Below the pieces are notes generated by a model that was not told the DNA's origin, searched no databases, and was given only the letters and a program-made list of their open reading frames with translations. From NCBI RefSeq assembly GCF_900091605.1, contig NZ_FMCQ01000004.1, positions 1 through 64,000 of the forward strand: 64,000 nt of DNA, in the 5' to 3' direction. The DNA comes from Micromonospora tulbaghiae. GTDB taxonomy: Bacteria; Actinomycetota; Actinomycetes; Mycobacteriales; Micromonosporaceae. Made by a program: the position numbers and the translations under genes. Positions 1 through 10,379 of this stretch are shown here, piece by piece (positions within the stretch are counted from its first letter, which is position 1; the number at the start of each line of letters is the position of its first letter).

Positions 1-342
1 TTCGGCGGCGGCATCTACAACGGCGAGTGGCTCATCAAGATCGAGGACGGCTTCCTCGCCCGCGACCACGACAAGGACGACAACGCCACCCTCACCATCC
101 GCGACACCGACATCAAGGGCAACACCGCCCTCAACGGCGGCGGCATCTTCAACAACAAGGCGAAGATCACCCTGACCAAGACCCACGTCACCAAGAACAC
201 CGCCACCGACTCCAGCAAGCTCCACCGGGTCGCCGGCGGCGTCCTCAACAACGAAGGACGCGTCAAGCTCGACGACAAGTCCCTCATCAGCAACAACGAC
301 CCCACCAACTGCGCCAACACCGTCGAGGACTGCTTCAACTGA
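1..342 (+). CDS. C-terminal fragment of a right-handed beta-helix / polymorphic-repeat protein
   Basis: Frame 1 is open from the window edge to TGA at 340-342, so only the last 113 residues are present and the 5' end lies outside. The fragment contains GGGIYN and GGGIFNN-type turns with regularly spaced Asn, Thr and Asp. This is the look of a right-handed parallel beta-helix (pectate-lyase-like or polymorphic membrane protein repeat). Two Cys lie close to the C-terminus. Such proteins in actinomycetes are usually exported and bind or cut polysaccharide, but no catalytic residue can be assigned from this fragment. The gene is convergent with the pullulanase gene and shares a terminator with it. 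Confidence 0.7.
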   Translation, partial: FGGGIYNGEWLIKIEDGFLARDHDKDDNATLTIRDTDIKGNTALNGGGIFNNKAKITLTKTHVTKNTATDSSKLHRVAGGVLNNEGRVKLDDKSLISNNDPTNCANTVEDCFN

Positions 343-362
343 CCTGACGGTCCGCCGGTACG

Positions 363-403
363 CGACCGGCCCCCTGCCACGTGACGTGGCAGGGGGCCGG
401 TCG
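363..403. terminator. bidirectional intrinsic terminator
   Basis: The arms 363-380 and 386-403 are perfect 18-bp inverted repeats around the 5-nt loop GTGAC. The hairpin lies between two convergent genes, 20 bp after one stop codon and 10 bp before the other. There is no strong U-tract, as is usual for actinomycete terminators. Confidence 0.85.
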
Positions 404-413
404 GCCGTGTCGG

Positions 414-3400
414 TCAGCTCTGGACGAACACCGCCACGCTGCGCGCGGGCACGGTGAACGTGCCGGCGCTGCGGTCGAACGACGCGGTACGCAGCGCCGG
501 GTCGGCCGAGTTCCGCAGCACCGGATGCAGCGTCACGTCCGCGCCGCGCAGCTCGGTGACGGTCTGCTCCGCCGTCTCCGGCGTGGCGTTGAAGACGACG
601 GTCACCGACTTCCACTTCCCGTCCAGCCCTCGCGCGTCGAGGGTCATGGTGAGCACGCCCGGGGTCTCCTTCGTCCCGGACAGCGGGAACGCCACCCGCT
701 CCTGCACCTGCTCGGCGGTGTCGAGCCCGAACACCGGCGAGGACCGGCGGACACGCAGCAGCTCCGCGTACCGGGCGTCGGCCAACTCGATCGCCGCGCA
801 GTCCGGCACCAGCGACGGATCGGCCAGCAGCGGCTTCGCGTACGACCACTTGTCCTTGTTGTCGGCCTCCGGCGGCAGGCCGGCGCCGAACCCGTTGCCC
901 TGGGCGCAGTCCCACCGGATCTGGTTGAACCAGTCACCGGAGTTGTACGAGTTGCGGTCCAGCGACTTCGAGCGCAGCCGCTCCGAGCCGGTGGTGACGA
1001 ACCCGGCGCCCTGACCGAGCGCCGTGGTCGCCAGCGCGAGCACCTGCATCCGGGCCCGGTCCTGCGCCGAGGTCCCCTGCGGCAGCTTGTACGCCAGCGC
1101 GTCGTACAGGATCTCGTTGTCGTGCGCGTCGACGTAGGTGACCGCCTCGCCCGGCGCGGCGGTGTACCCGGCCGGCGCGCCGTTGTAGTCGACCTGGGCC
1201 CCGGTGACCCGCTTGCCGGTGGAGTCGGTGAACCGGTAGCCGCGCAGGTTCCCGGTCAGGCCCACCTTGATCAGGTCGTGCTGGTGCAGCAGCCGGGCCC
1301 GCTGCTCGGCAGCCGAGCCGTTCACCTCGTCGCCGTTGGGGTCGGTGTAGAGGCCGGAGGCGAAGCCCTGCACCCGCGGGTTGGCGTCGAACGGACCGCC
1401 GCCGCGCACCGCGTCCCGGAGCCGGTCGTTGAACGTGCCGATGCCGGTGCCGGCCATGTTGGCCTGGGTGGCCTGCGTGAACCGGGCGTCGTCGGCGACC
1501 TCGCCGAAGTTCCAGCCCTCGCCGTAGAGCAGGATCTTCCGGCCGTCCACGCCGTCGCGGGCGAGCGTGAGCTTGTCCAGCGCGGCCCGTACGGCCAGGA
1601 TGTTCGCCTTCGGGTGGTGGCCCATCAGGTCGAACCGGAAACCGTCGACCTTGTACGCCTTGGCCCAGGTGACGAGCGAGTCCACCACGAGCTTGCCCAT
1701 CATGGCGTGCTCCGGGGCGGTGTTGGCGCAGCAGGTCGAGTTGGCCACGGAACCGTCGTCCAGGAGTCGGTGGTAGTAGCCCGGCACCACCTGGTCGAGC
1801 ACCGACTTCGGGTCCGTGCCGGCGGCCGAGGTGTGGTTGTAGACCACGTCCATGACCACCCGCAGGCCGGCCTTGTTCACCCCGGCGACCATCTGCCGGA
1901 ACTCGGTGGTGCGCTTCGCGCCGTTCGAGTCGGTGGCGTACCCACCCTCCGGCACGGTGTAGTGCAGCGGGTCGTACCCCCAGTTGTAGCCGTCGGTGTC
2001 GGCGACCGCCGCGACGCACTTCTGCTGCTGGTCGGAGTCCGGCGGCAGCGCGGCCAGGTCGCAGGCCGGCCGGGCCTGGTCGGCCCGCTTCTCCGGGATG
2101 GTGGCGAAGTCGAAGGCCGGCAGCAGGTGCAGGTGGTTGACCCCGGCGTCGCCGAGCGCCCGCAGGTGCTTCATGCCGGCCGTGTTCGGATCGGTGAACG
2201 CCAGGTAGGTACCCCGCCGTTCGGCCGGAACCGTGGTGTCGGCGACGGAGAAGTCCCGTACCGACAGCTCGGAGATCTGGACCTTCGACGCCGGCGGGGC
2301 GGCCGGCTTGCGCAGGTTCGCCCAGCCGGCCGGCGCGAGCGCCGGGTCGGTCAGGTCGACGATCTGGCTGTGCGTGGAGTTCGGCGCGAGCGCCACCGAG
2401 TACGGGTCGGTCACCGACGCGGTGACCATCTTCTGCGCGGCCGGCTGCCACGCCTGCACCTGGTAGCGGTAGTAGCGGCCGGTCCACGCCTTCGTGCCGC
2501 GTACCGACCAGACGCCGGTGCGGTCGTCGCGGCGCATCGCCACAGTGGTCGGCTGGGCCGTGGGCGAGTCGAACAGCTCCAGCGAGACGGTCCGCGCGGT
2601 CGGCGCCCACACCGCCAGGGTGGGCACCCGGCCGGCGAACGTCGGGCCGAGCTTCGCGCCGGTCGCGGCCGCGTAGACGTCGTCGAGCACGCCGGGGATC
2701 TGCACGCCGGTGGCGGCGAGCAGGGTGCCCTCGGCGTCCCGCTCGGTCACCACGAGCTGGCCGCGCAGCGCCGCCGGCACCTTGGCCAGGTCGCCGCGCG
2801 CGAGCGTGAAGGCGTGCGAGGCCCAGAGATGGGGGTACGCCTGCCGTTGCGCCTCGGTCAGCCCGTTGCGCTGCGCCCGCAGCGGAATGGTGGTGTACGT
2901 GCCGGTCAGCTCACCGTCGGCGAGGCCGATCCCACCGGCCGGGGCGACGGCCAGCGCGTACCGCCTGCCGTCGGTCGGCCCGGTCGCCCAGGCCACTGTC
3001 GACCTGTCGATCCACTGCGCCTTCTGCTTGGTCAGGTCGAGATCCTTCGCGGCGCCGGAGGTGGTGGTCGGCAGCAACCGGCCCTTGACGCCGGCGAGCA
3101 GCCACACCTCCCGCCCGGCGGAGGCGAAGTCGAGCCGCTGGTCCTCGGGCTGATCCTTCTCGTCGCCCGAGTGAATGATGTAGCTCAGCCCGCTCGCCCC
3201 GGCCGCGAGCGGAACCCGGAACACCGCGCCGTACGCGTCGATCTTCTCCGGCTTGAGCGGGGTGGCCCAGTCGGTCGGGTTCGCCGCGCCGTCCCACAGG
3301 TGCAGGCCCCAGCCGTCGTAGTTCCCGTCGGCCTTGCGCCAGTGGATCAGCGCCGTGTTCTGGTCCACCGGTGGGTCGGGTTCGCCGGTGGCGGCCTGCC

Positions 3401-5909
3401 GCGTCGGGTGGACCGCCGGGTCGCCCTGCTTGACCCAGACCTCGCCGGTGGCCGTCACGTCGATGGTGCGGTCGTTCGCCACGTCCTTGTTGCCGTCGCC
3501 GTCGATCACGAGGAAGCCGACCGTCTTCGCGCCGGGCTTGAGCTTGACCCAGGCGAACCGGCCGTACGAGTCCTCACCGGCGAACGGCTGCCCGGCGGGC
3601 CATTCGGTCACGTACGCCGGGTCGATGTCGCCCCAGGCGTACAGCCGCCAGTCGTCGTACCCGCCGGCCGGGCGCTGGTAGTGCACGATCGCCCAGTCGC
3701 GCGACGCGCCCTGCGCGGGGGTGCCGACGGTGCCGGTGGCGCGGGCGGTGGCGGTGCGGCCCTTGCCGTCGCGAACCACCGCCTTGTACTCCACGCGGGT
3801 CCCGCCGGGCAGGCCGGTCAGGTCGTGGTGCACGGTGTACGGCGCGCGCTGCGCGCTGCCCAGCAGCGTCCACTTGCCACCTGCGACCCGGGCGGCGAAC
3901 GTGACGGTGGCGAGCGGGTCGCCGGTCACCTGGGCGGTGACGGCGGCCCTGCCGGGGACCGGGGTGTCGCCCGGCTCGGTGATCGTGATCTTCGGTGCCC
4001 CGGCCTGCGGGATCGCCCGGTCGGCCTTCAGCACCAGCGCCGACATCGCCGGCACCGTGACGCTCAGCTTGCCGTCCGCACCGGCGGTCGCGCCGATGGC
4101 GCCGCCGTACACGCCGGTGAAGCGGGCGCCGGCCGACCAGGTGTCCACACTGACAGTCTGCGGCGTCGCGGCGTTGTTCACCGCCGCCACGTACTCGATC
4201 CGCTCGGACGGCAGGACGCGGGAGAACGCGAAGACGCCCGGCCCGTCGGCCGCGTGCCGGGTCACCTGCACGCCGTCGCGCAGCGCCGGGTGCGCCGACC
4301 GCAGCTCGCCCAGCCCGGCGATGGTCCGGTAGAGCGGGTGGCGGGTGTCGTACTGGTCCGCGGCGTGGGTACGGGTGGTGCCGATCAGGTCGTCGTCGAG
4401 GTAGTCGGCGGTCCGGGAGGCGAACATGTCCTGCCGGGCGTCCTTGTCGCCGCCCGGGCCGGTGAAGCCCTGCTCGTCGCCGGAGTAGACGACCGGCTGG
4501 CCCCGGGTGAGGAACATGAGCTGGTGGGCGAGCCGGCTGCGGTTCAGCTGGGTGGTGTCGTCACCACCGGCGGCGGCGACGAACGAGCCGATCCGGCCCA
4601 TGTCGTGGTTGCCCAGGAACGTGGTGAGCCGGTTGGCGTCGGTGTCCCGCGCCGAGTACAGGTCGTCCTTGGCGTAGACGTCGGCGAGCGCCTTGGCCGA
4701 GCCGTCGGCGGCGGCGTAACCGCGTGCCGCCTCCTGGAACGAGAAGTCGAGCGTCGCGGGCAGCCCGCCCTGCCGCACGTAGGTGGACTGGATCTCCTGC
4801 TCGGCGCTGTAGACCTCGCCGAACATGAAGAAGTCCTTCTTGCCGGCCTTGGCCGCGGCGGCCTCGACGCCCCGGGCGAACTGCGGCCAGAAGTCGAGGT
4901 TCGTGTGCTTGACGGTGTCGAGGCGGAACCCGTCCACACCGGCCTTGCCGATCCACTGGGCGTAGATGTCGGTCATGCCGCGAACCACCTCGGGACGCTC
5001 GGTCCACAGGTCGTCGAGGCCGAAGAAGTCGCCGTACTCGCTGTTCTCCCCGGCGAAGGTGGAGTCACCGCGGTTGTGGTACATGGTCGGGTCGTTCAGC
5101 CACGCCGGGACCTTGACCTTCGCGTCGGCAGGGGTGGCGAACACCGGTGTGTACGGGAACGACTTCTCGTTCACCGCCGGGAACTTCCGGGTGCCGTCGG
5201 CGTAGTTGCGGTCCTCGAAGGGGCGTCCCTGCGCGTCGCGGTAGGGGGCGGTCTTCTTGTCCACGTAGCCGTACTTGTCCTCGGCGTACCGGATGACGTC
5301 GGCGGTGTGGTTGACGATGATGTCGAGGTAGACCTTGATGCCCCGCCGGTGGGCCAGGTCGACCAGCTTCTTCAGCTCGGCGTTGGTGCCGAAGTGCGGA
5401 TCGACCTGGGTGAAGTCGGTGATCCAGTAGCCGTGGTAGCCGGCCGAGACGTCCGCGCCGGTGCCCTGCACCGGACGGTTCTTGAAGATCGGCGCGAGCC
5501 AGATGGCTGTGGTGCCGAGGCCCTGGATGTAGTCCATCCGGTCGATCAGGCCCTTGAGGTCGCCACCGTGGTAGAAGCCCTTGTCCGTCGGGTCGAGGCC
5601 GGTGGTGAGCCGGCCGCCGGTCAGGCCGCCGGTGTCGTTGCGCTTGTCGCCGTTGGCGAACCGGTCCGGCAGGACGAAGTAGAACTGCTCCGCCTTCTTG
5701 GTGTTGGTGGCGGCCTTGAGCAGCGCGTCGGGGGACGGCTCGCGGTTCCACTGCGGAGCGTTGCCGGCGGCCAGGACGTCGGGGGTGGCGGCCGGACGGG
5801 TGGCGTCGGCGCCGAGCTGGTGGAGGGCCACCGGCACGCCGACGAGAGTGAGTACGAGGGAGGTGACCAGGGCGAGCAGCGCCTTGGGGGATATCGGCGG
5901 CGGTTTCAT
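414..5909 (-). CDS. pulA: secreted bifunctional alpha-amylase / type I pullulanase
   Basis: This 1831-residue secreted protein has two GH13 catalytic units. Residues 1-35 are a signal or anchor segment. The first GH13 unit has DRFANGD (about 80), GFRLD (about 328, nucleophile Asp), GEVY (about 360, acid Glu) and GNHD (about 432). The middle, about 640-1000, holds an Ig-like module and two pullulanase-associated CBM41/PUD-type modules, followed by a CBM48-like module. The second unit has YNWGYDP (about 1306, the type I pullulanase signature), GFRFD (about 1421), GEGWNFG (about 1461) and VDAHDNE (about 1592). It should cut alpha-1,4 and alpha-1,6 bonds in starch, glycogen or pullulan outside the cell. 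The ATG at 5909 follows a GAGAAAGG Shine-Dalgarno. The length suits actinomycete amylopullulanases. Confidence 0.93.
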   Translation of the reverse strand: MKPPPISPKALLALVTSLVLTLVGVPVALHQLGADATRPAATPDVLAAGNAPQWNREPSPDALLKAATNTKKAEQFYFVLPDRFANGDKRNDTGGLTGGRLTTGLDPTDKGFYHGGDLKGLIDRMDYIQGLGTTAIWLAPIFKNRPVQGTGADVSAGYHGYWITDFTQVDPHFGTNAELKKLVDLAHRRGIKVYLDIIVNHTADVIRYAEDKYGYVDKKTAPYRDAQGRPFEDRNYADGTRKFPAVNEKSFPYTPVFATPADAKVKVPAWLNDPTMYHNRGDSTFAGENSEYGDFFGLDDLWTERPEVVRGMTDIYAQWIGKAGVDGFRLDTVKHTNLDFWPQFARGVEAAAAKAGKKDFFMFGEVYSAEQEIQSTYVRQGGLPATLDFSFQEAARGYAAADGSAKALADVYAKDDLYSARDTDANRLTTFLGNHDMGRIGSFVAAAGGDDTTQLNRSRLAHQLMFLTRGQPVVYSGDEQGFTGPGGDKDARQDMFASRTADYLDDDLIGTTRTHAADQYDTRHPLYRTIAGLGELRSAHPALRDGVQVTRHAADGPGVFAFSRVLPSERIEYVAAVNNAATPQTVSVDTWSAGARFTGVYGGAIGATAGADGKLSVTVPAMSALVLKADRAIPQAGAPKITITEPGDTPVPGRAAVTAQVTGDPLATVTFAARVAGGKWTLLGSAQRAPYTVHHDLTGLPGGTRVEYKAVVRDGKGRTATARATGTVGTPAQGASRDWAIVHYQRPAGGYDDWRLYAWGDIDPAYVTEWPAGQPFAGEDSYGRFAWVKLKPGAKTVGFLVIDGDGNKDVANDRTIDVTATGEVWVKQGDPAVHPTRQAATGEPDPPVDQNTALIHWRKADGNYDGWGLHLWDGAANPTDWATPLKPEKIDAYGAVFRVPLAAGASGLSYIIHSGDEKDQPEDQRLDFASAGREVWLLAGVKGRLLPTTTSGAAKDLDLTKQKAQWIDRSTVAWATGPTDGRRYALAVAPAGGIGLADGELTGTYTTIPLRAQRNGLTEAQRQAYPHLWASHAFTLARGDLAKVPAALRGQLVVTERDAEGTLLAATGVQIPGVLDDVYAAATGAKLGPTFAGRVPTLAVWAPTARTVSLELFDSPTAQPTTVAMRRDDRTGVWSVRGTKAWTGRYYRYQVQAWQPAAQKMVTASVTDPYSVALAPNSTHSQIVDLTDPALAPAGWANLRKPAAPPASKVQISELSVRDFSVADTTVPAERRGTYLAFTDPNTAGMKHLRALGDAGVNHLHLLPAFDFATIPEKRADQARPACDLAALPPDSDQQQKCVAAVADTDGYNWGYDPLHYTVPEGGYATDSNGAKRTTEFRQMVAGVNKAGLRVVMDVVYNHTSAAGTDPKSVLDQVVPGYYHRLLDDGSVANSTCCANTAPEHAMMGKLVVDSLVTWAKAYKVDGFRFDLMGHHPKANILAVRAALDKLTLARDGVDGRKILLYGEGWNFGEVADDARFTQATQANMAGTGIGTFNDRLRDAVRGGGPFDANPRVQGFASGLYTDPNGDEVNGSAAEQRARLLHQHDLIKVGLTGNLRGYRFTDSTGKRVTGAQVDYNGAPAGYTAAPGEAVTYVDAHDNEILYDALAYKLPQGTSAQDRARMQVLALATTALGQGAGFVTTGSERLRSKSLDRNSYNSGDWFNQIRWDCAQGNGFGAGLPPEADNKDKWSYAKPLLADPSLVPDCAAIELADARYAELLRVRRSSPVFGLDTAEQVQERVAFPLSGTKETPGVLTMTLDARGLDGKWKSVTVVFNATPETAEQTVTELRGADVTLHPVLRNSADPALRTASFDRSAGTFTVPARSVAVFVQS

Positions 5910-5942
5910 CGACGGCCTTTCTCTGGTCGCTGATTCGCCCGC

Positions 5943-6012
5943 ACGCTAGCCCTTGCCGAAACATTCTGCAATACCTTGCAAACACTGCCGCAACAAAGCA
6001 GTCACCTTGCAA
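5943..6012 (-). promoter_or_regulatory. pulA promoter with repeated TTGCAAGGT operator
   Basis: Read on the minus strand, a -35 TTGCAG (5966-5971) and a -10 TAGCGT (5943-5948) are separated by 17 bp. Two identical copies of TTGCAAGGT lie at 5973-5981 and 6004-6012, 31 bp apart (about three helical turns), with a related TTGCGGCAG between them. The placement just upstream of -35 suggests a sugar-responsive regulator (MalR/LacI type or an activator). The regulator is inferred, not seen. Confidence 0.55.
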
Positions 6013-6051
6013 GAGGAGGCATCCAACGCCGGCCCTACCGGGCCGCGCGAC

Positions 6052-6738
6052 CTACCGTTCGGCGCAGGGCGTGCCGTCGACGGTGCAGCTCACCGGCCGG
6101 GTGCCGGCCCGCTCGATGTGGAACCGCACCGGCAGCGACTGCCCCGGGGCCAGGTCGAACCCGCTGCGATAGGTGAACACGCCGTCGTCGAAGCGGAACA
6201 CTCCCTGCTCGGCGCCCTCGACCCAGGCGGTGACCAGCCGGCCAGCCGGGAACACCGCGCGCAGCGTCCAGCCCCGCGCCGTACGCGCGGTGTTGACCAG
6301 CAGCACCTCACCGATGAAGCCGCCGTCGAAGACGCTCGGCACGCTGTACCGGCCGGTCACCGCCGACGGCGGCGTCGGAGGAGGATTCGGAGGCAGCACC
6401 GGCCGGGCCACACCCCGGGGGCTGGGAGTCGGCGCGGCCGGAGTCGGCCGGGCGGGCAGCACCGTGGACCGGGGAGACAGGCCCGGCACCACCGCAGCGG
6501 TGGCGGAGACCGGCGACGGGCCGGTGGGGGTGACCGCCGTGGGCGTCAGCGGAACGTGCGGCAACGACATCACCGGATCCGCCGGACCGGCCGCCGGGAA
6601 CGTACTGCGGCCCCGCACCGAACCGAGCGCCACCACCAGCAGGACCACCATCACGACCACGCCCGCGGCGACGAGGATCCAGGGGGACGAGGCCATGGCG
6701 GCCCCGGGCTGCCGGCCGGGACGACGCGTGCGGGACAT
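6052..6738 (-). CDS. membrane-anchored protein with a CBM2-like cellulose-binding domain
   Basis: This 228-residue protein has a short Arg-rich N-terminus, one transmembrane helix (about residues 18-40), a Pro/Thr/Ser-rich linker (about 60-130) and a C-terminal beta-sandwich of about 95 residues. That domain has the CBM2 pattern: GW in the second third, a WVEG turn, and a final Cys pair (SC...PC). The domain family binds cellulose or chitin. No catalytic module is attached, so the protein may display a carbohydrate-binding domain on the cell surface. The start ATG at 6738 was chosen because AGGAGG precedes it by three bases; the frame is open further upstream without a comparable site. An 8-bp inverted repeat (6753-6760 / 6773-6780) lies just upstream. 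Confidence 0.7.
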   Translation of the reverse strand: MSRTRRPGRQPGAAMASSPWILVAAGVVVMVVLLVVALGSVRGRSTFPAAGPADPVMSLPHVPLTPTAVTPTGPSPVSATAAVVPGLSPRSTVLPARPTPAAPTPSPRGVARPVLPPNPPPTPPSAVTGRYSVPSVFDGGFIGEVLLVNTARTARGWTLRAVFPAGRLVTAWVEGAEQGVFRFDDGVFTYRSGFDLAPGQSLPVRFHIERAGTRPVSCTVDGTPCAER

Positions 6739-6892
6739 GGTCCTCCTGTCGGGGTCCGGGCCAGAGTAGCCACCCGGACCGGGTCGCGGCGAGCATTGCG
6801 CCCGAGCCCTGCCGTCCGGCGCCTCGCACCTGATACCTTGCACGCCGATCAATGACCACAATGGCTCGTCGAGCCGGTAGGACGGATAGCCA

Positions 6893-7492
6893 GTGACTGA
6901 GTGGCAGAACAGTATCCGGCGGGCGTCCGCGACGGACGCCGCCGTCGTGACGGCGATTCTCGCCGAGGCTTTCATGCGGGATCCGGTGAGCGGCTGGGTC
7001 TTCCCCGACGACGACCATCGTGCGCGGGTCCACCGCGCCTTCTTCGCACCGTTCGTCGCGTTCGCGCTGCGCACCGGTGAGGTGCACATCGCCGGCGACG
7101 GGCTGGGCGCCACGCTGTGGCTGCCCACCGGCGAGGGCCACGACGCCGAGGACGGCGACGAGTTCGACGAGATGGAGGCCGCGATCGGCGCGGAGGCCAT
7201 GAAGCGATTCGCCGTGCTGGACCAGATGATGAGCGCGCGGCACCCGGGTGAGCCGCACTTGTACCTGCCCTTCATCGGGGTGCACCCGGACCATCACGGC
7301 AAGGGCGTCGGGTCGGCGCTGCTGCGTAACAAGCTGGCCGAGCTGGATCAGGCCGGCACCGCTGCGTACCTGGAGGCCAGTTCGCCGCGCAACGCCGCGC
7401 TCTACGAGCGGCTCGGATTCCGGCGCCGTCCGGTCACGCTGGACCTGCCGGAGGGCCCCAGCCTCTACCCGATGTGGCGCGACCCGGCCTGA
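6893..7492 (+). CDS. GNAT-family N-acetyltransferase
   Basis: This 199-residue protein starts at GTG. The acetyl-CoA loop motif HHGKGVGSALL (Q/R-x-x-G-x-G/A type) is at about residues 129-139, followed by the family ending NAALYERLGF. An N-terminal half with many acidic residues (EDGDEFDEMEA) probably forms the acceptor site. Proteins of this type acetylate small amines or antibiotics; the substrate cannot be told from sequence. It is a single gene, convergent with the GPP34 gene across a strong hairpin. Confidence 0.85.
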   Translation: MTEWQNSIRRASATDAAVVTAILAEAFMRDPVSGWVFPDDDHRARVHRAFFAPFVAFALRTGEVHIAGDGLGATLWLPTGEGHDAEDGDEFDEMEAAIGAEAMKRFAVLDQMMSARHPGEPHLYLPFIGVHPDHHGKGVGSALLRNKLAELDQAGTAAYLEASSPRNAALYERLGFRRRPVTLDLPEGPSLYPMWRDPA

Positions 7493-7499
7493 CCGGTGC

Positions 7500-7531
7500 C
7501 GTCCCGCCCCGGCTCGGCCCGGGGCGGGACG
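7500..7531. terminator. bidirectional intrinsic terminator
   Basis: 13-bp perfect arms (7500-7512 and 7519-7531) enclose a 6-nt loop exactly between convergent stop codons at 7492 and 7532. Confidence 0.8.
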
Positions 7532-8185
7532 TCATCGCCGTACCGTCGTGGTGGTGACGTCGAGCGCGCCCACGACGGCGGCGAGCAGCCCTTCGAGCTG
7601 AGCCGGCAGGAACCGGCGGCAGTCGCGCATCCGCGCGGCCACCTGCGGGTCGAAGATGTGCGCGGCCAGCCCGACCGCCTCGGCGAGCGTCGCCAGCAGC
7701 AGCGTCCCCGGGTCCAGCTCGGACGGGGACGAGTGCATCAGCATCGCGGTCAGCCGCACCCGAGGCGAGGCCGCCTGGTTCGGGTCGATGGCCGGCCAGC
7801 GCACCGCCCGGCCGATCAGCTTGCCCTGCTCGCGGCGGAGCACGCCGGCGGTGACCAGCCGGGTGCCCACCCGCTCGTTGATGTTGAGCTGGGTCCGCAG
7901 GTAGCGGATCCACAGCCGGGCCGGATGCGCCCCCTCGCGGCGCAGGATCTCGGTGATCAGCAGGTCGGTGAGCGGCTCCTGCCACAGCCGCGGATCGACA
8001 GCGGCGATCCCCCCTCCGTCGAGGGCGATCCGGCCCTCGAACATCAGCTCGGCGAGCGCGGCGCCGGCCAGCCCGCACTCCAGCCGGTCAACAGCGACGT
8101 GCGGCTTGCCGGTGAACTCGTCGTGTCCGATAAGGAACAGCGCATCCGCAAGCCGGTAAGTGGCCTGCGCCCCGGGGTAGGTCAT
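7532..8185 (-). CDS. GPP34 (GOLPH3/Vps74-like) family protein
   Basis: The 217-residue protein shows the GPP34 opening pattern LADALFLIGHDEFTGKP and then LECGLAGAALAEL, with alternating helices typical of the family. In eukaryotes this fold binds phosphatidylinositol-4-phosphate on Golgi membranes. Bacterial members are abundant in actinomycetes and their role is not established; membrane-surface binding is an inference. The ATG at 8185 (MTYPGAQ) is preferred over an upstream in-frame ATG at 8242 because GAGGA sits six bases ahead of it. Confidence 0.8.
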   Translation of the reverse strand: MTYPGAQATYRLADALFLIGHDEFTGKPHVAVDRLECGLAGAALAELMFEGRIALDGGGIAAVDPRLWQEPLTDLLITEILRREGAHPARLWIRYLRTQLNINERVGTRLVTAGVLRREQGKLIGRAVRWPAIDPNQAASPRVRLTAMLMHSSPSELDPGTLLLATLAEAVGLAAHIFDPQVAARMRDCRRFLPAQLEGLLAAVVGALDVTTTTVRR

Positions 8186-8384
8186 GGTCCATCCTCGAAC
8201 GGTGGCCGTGATCGTCGACACGGGACGGTACGGCATGACCACGCACAGCTCAATTCCGGCCGTTCAGGCCGCACCCCAATCGATATCGAAGCGGGGTTGT
8301 CACGATACGTGATCACCAATACCCTGCTTCAGGTTGTTCCGAAGTAGACACCTCAATCCCCTCACCCCCTCCCCTGGAGAAGCC

Positions 8385-9896
8385 TTGTCCTCCGATCCGT
8401 TCTTCTCCGACGGTGGGCTGCGCCGCGGTCGTCTCGGCACCGCTCACCTCGTCTTCTTCACCGTCGCCGCGTCCGCCCCGCTGACCGTTCTCGGCGGCGG
8501 CGTCACCACCATGTACGCGGTCAGCGGCAACATCGGCGCCGCGCTCGGATACGTGCTCCTCGCAGCCGTGCTCGCCGTCTTCGCCACCGGCTACGCCGCG
8601 ATGAGCCGATACGTCGCCAACGCGGGCGCGTTCTACGCGTACATCGCCAACGGCCTCGGCCGGGCCGGCGGGGTGGCCGGCTCGGCGGTCGCGCTCGCGG
8701 CGTACAACGCGATCCAGATCGGTCTGTACGGCCTGCTCGGCGCGATCCTGGGCGACTTCATGGACGCCAAGACCGGGATCACGCTCGACTGGTGGGTCTG
8801 GGCGCTGCTGGCGTGGGTCTTCATCGGCGCGCTCGGCGTCCTGCGCATCGACCTCAACGCCACTGTGCTCGCGGTGCTGCTCATCCTCGAGTGCGTGGCC
8901 GTGCTGATCTTCGACCTCGTCGCCTTCGCCAACCCCGACGGCGGCACCGTCACCACCGCCGGCATCAGCCCCGGCCACCTGTTCGGCGCCGGCTTCGGCG
9001 CGGTGCTCGCGTTCACCATCGCCTCCTTCACCGGCTTCGAGAGCGGCGCCATCTACAGCGAGGAGGTCAAGGACCCGCGGCGCACCGTGGCCCGGGCCAC
9101 CTACATCGCTGTGGCGTTCACCGGCCTGTTCTACGCCTTCTCGGCCTGGGCGCTGACCGTGCTCACCGGTCCGGAGAACGCCCCGGCGGCCAGTGCCGAG
9201 GCGGGGCCCGGCATCATCTTCGGCGCGCTCGACCAGTACACCGGCGCCGTCGTCGCCGACATCGCCAACGTCCTGTTCATCACCAGCGTCCTGGCCGCCC
9301 TGCTGTCGTTCCACAACGGCGTGGCGCGTTACCTGTTCGCGCTGGGCCGGGAGCGGGTGCTGCCGGGCTTCCTCGGCGTCACCTCCAGCCGCAGCGGCGC
9401 GCCGGTCGCGGGCTCGCTGGTGCAGAGCATCCTCGCCGTGGTGGTGTTCCTGGCGTTCGCGATGACCGGCCGTGACCCGGTCATCGACCTGTTCACCTGG
9501 CTGTCCGGCGCGGCCGCGGTCGGCGTCGTGCTGCTGATGACGCTCACCTCGGCCTCCGTGGTGGGCTTCTTCCGGGGCCGTCAGGGTCCGGAGAGCGCGT
9601 GGCAGCGGGCGATCGCCCCGGCGCTCGGCACGATCCTGCTCACCGCCGTGCTGCTGGTGCTGCTGTTCAACTTCGACGCGCTGCTCGCCCCCGACACCGC
9701 GAGCTACCTGAAGTGGCTGCTGCCGGCGATCCCGGTGGCGGCGGGCGTGGTCGGCCTGATCTGGGGCGCGATCCTGCGTACCAGCCGGCCGGAGACGTAC
9801 CGCCGGATCGGCCAGGTCACCGAGGAGGGCCTGCACGAGCCCGGCCTGCACCCGGCCCCCGAGGCCGACCGCTGGGCCGGCGCCCACCACCGCTGA
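8385..9896 (+). CDS. APC-superfamily amino acid permease
   Basis: A 503-residue membrane protein with about 12-14 hydrophobic helices. TM1 carries the consensus small-residue kink VAASAPLTV and is followed by GGGVTTMYA, the substrate site of the APC fold. FTGFESGAIYSEEVKDP at about 215-231 is the usual cytoplasmic loop of amino acid/polyamine transporters. It should import an amino acid or amine by cation symport. The start is TTG at 8385, with TGGAGA directly upstream; the upstream TTG at 8334 has no ribosome site. The C-terminal tail is hydrophilic. It stands alone and ends in a strong terminator. Confidence 0.85.
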   Translation: MSSDPFFSDGGLRRGRLGTAHLVFFTVAASAPLTVLGGGVTTMYAVSGNIGAALGYVLLAAVLAVFATGYAAMSRYVANAGAFYAYIANGLGRAGGVAGSAVALAAYNAIQIGLYGLLGAILGDFMDAKTGITLDWWVWALLAWVFIGALGVLRIDLNATVLAVLLILECVAVLIFDLVAFANPDGGTVTTAGISPGHLFGAGFGAVLAFTIASFTGFESGAIYSEEVKDPRRTVARATYIAVAFTGLFYAFSAWALTVLTGPENAPAASAEAGPGIIFGALDQYTGAVVADIANVLFITSVLAALLSFHNGVARYLFALGRERVLPGFLGVTSSRSGAPVAGSLVQSILAVVVFLAFAMTGRDPVIDLFTWLSGAAAVGVVLLMTLTSASVVGFFRGRQGPESAWQRAIAPALGTILLTAVLLVLLFNFDALLAPDTASYLKWLLPAIPVAAGVVGLIWGAILRTSRPETYRRIGQVTEEGLHEPGLHPAPEADRWAGAHHR

Positions 9897-9904
9897 CGCC
9901 CGTC

Positions 9905-9941
9905 GGCGCGGCGGCCGGCCCGCGTGGCCGGCCGCCGCGCC
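9905..9941. terminator. bidirectional intrinsic terminator
   Basis: The perfect 16-bp arms 9905-9920 and 9926-9941 (all G/C) surround the loop CGCGT. They lie between the permease stop (9896) and the convergent gene end (9949). Confidence 0.85.
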
Positions 9942-9948
9942 AGCACGA

Positions 9949-10338
9949 TCAGGCGGTACGGATGACTGTGCAGATCACCGGGCCGTCCTCGGTGGTACGC
10001 AGCAGATAGCGGTAGCGCTCGCCGGGCACCGCGCCGCCCTGGCTGTCCAGGAACTCCCAGCGCACCGCCACCTCGGTGAGCAGCGCCGAGATCTGCTGCA
10101 CGTCCTCGATCTGCGCGTTCGCGGCGACGAGTTCCCGCTCCTGGTAGTCCGGCGCGGCGCCGACGAAGCTGAGCGCCACCGCCGCGGGCGAGGTGAACGA
10201 GAAGCTGTAGGTGTCGGCGACCACCAGCCCGGGCAGGGCGTAGCAGCCGGCGATGGCCGGCACGTCGGCAGTGGTCAGCGCCACGCCGTACCGGTCGAAG
10301 AAGTCGGTGAGCGTGTCGAGGTCGGTGGAAGCCGTCAC
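9949..10338 (-). CDS. small NTF2-like / SnoaL-fold protein
   Basis: About 129 residues. The N-terminal helix pattern (LTDFFDRYGVALTTADVPAIAGCYALP) followed by alternating strands is that of the cone-shaped NTF2-like fold, used by many small isomerases, hydratases and stress proteins. No catalytic Asp/His pair can be assigned with confidence. I place the start at GTG 10338 because AGGAG precedes it by four bases; the ATG at 10350 is in frame but would contain that Shine-Dalgarno inside its own coding sequence. Function unknown. Confidence 0.65.
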   Translation of the reverse strand: MTASTDLDTLTDFFDRYGVALTTADVPAIAGCYALPGLVVADTYSFSFTSPAAVALSFVGAAPDYQERELVAANAQIEDVQQISALLTEVAVRWEFLDSQGGAVPGERYRYLLRTTEDGPVICTVIRTA

Positions 10339-10379
10339 GACGCTCCTCATTACCGGCCCGCCCCGGCGGCAAACCTTCC

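Noticed and set aside
381..5933. 1850-codon open frame opposite the pullulanase gene
   Set aside because: Arg/Val/Gly-rich with no domain; GC-rich antisense shadow of pulA.
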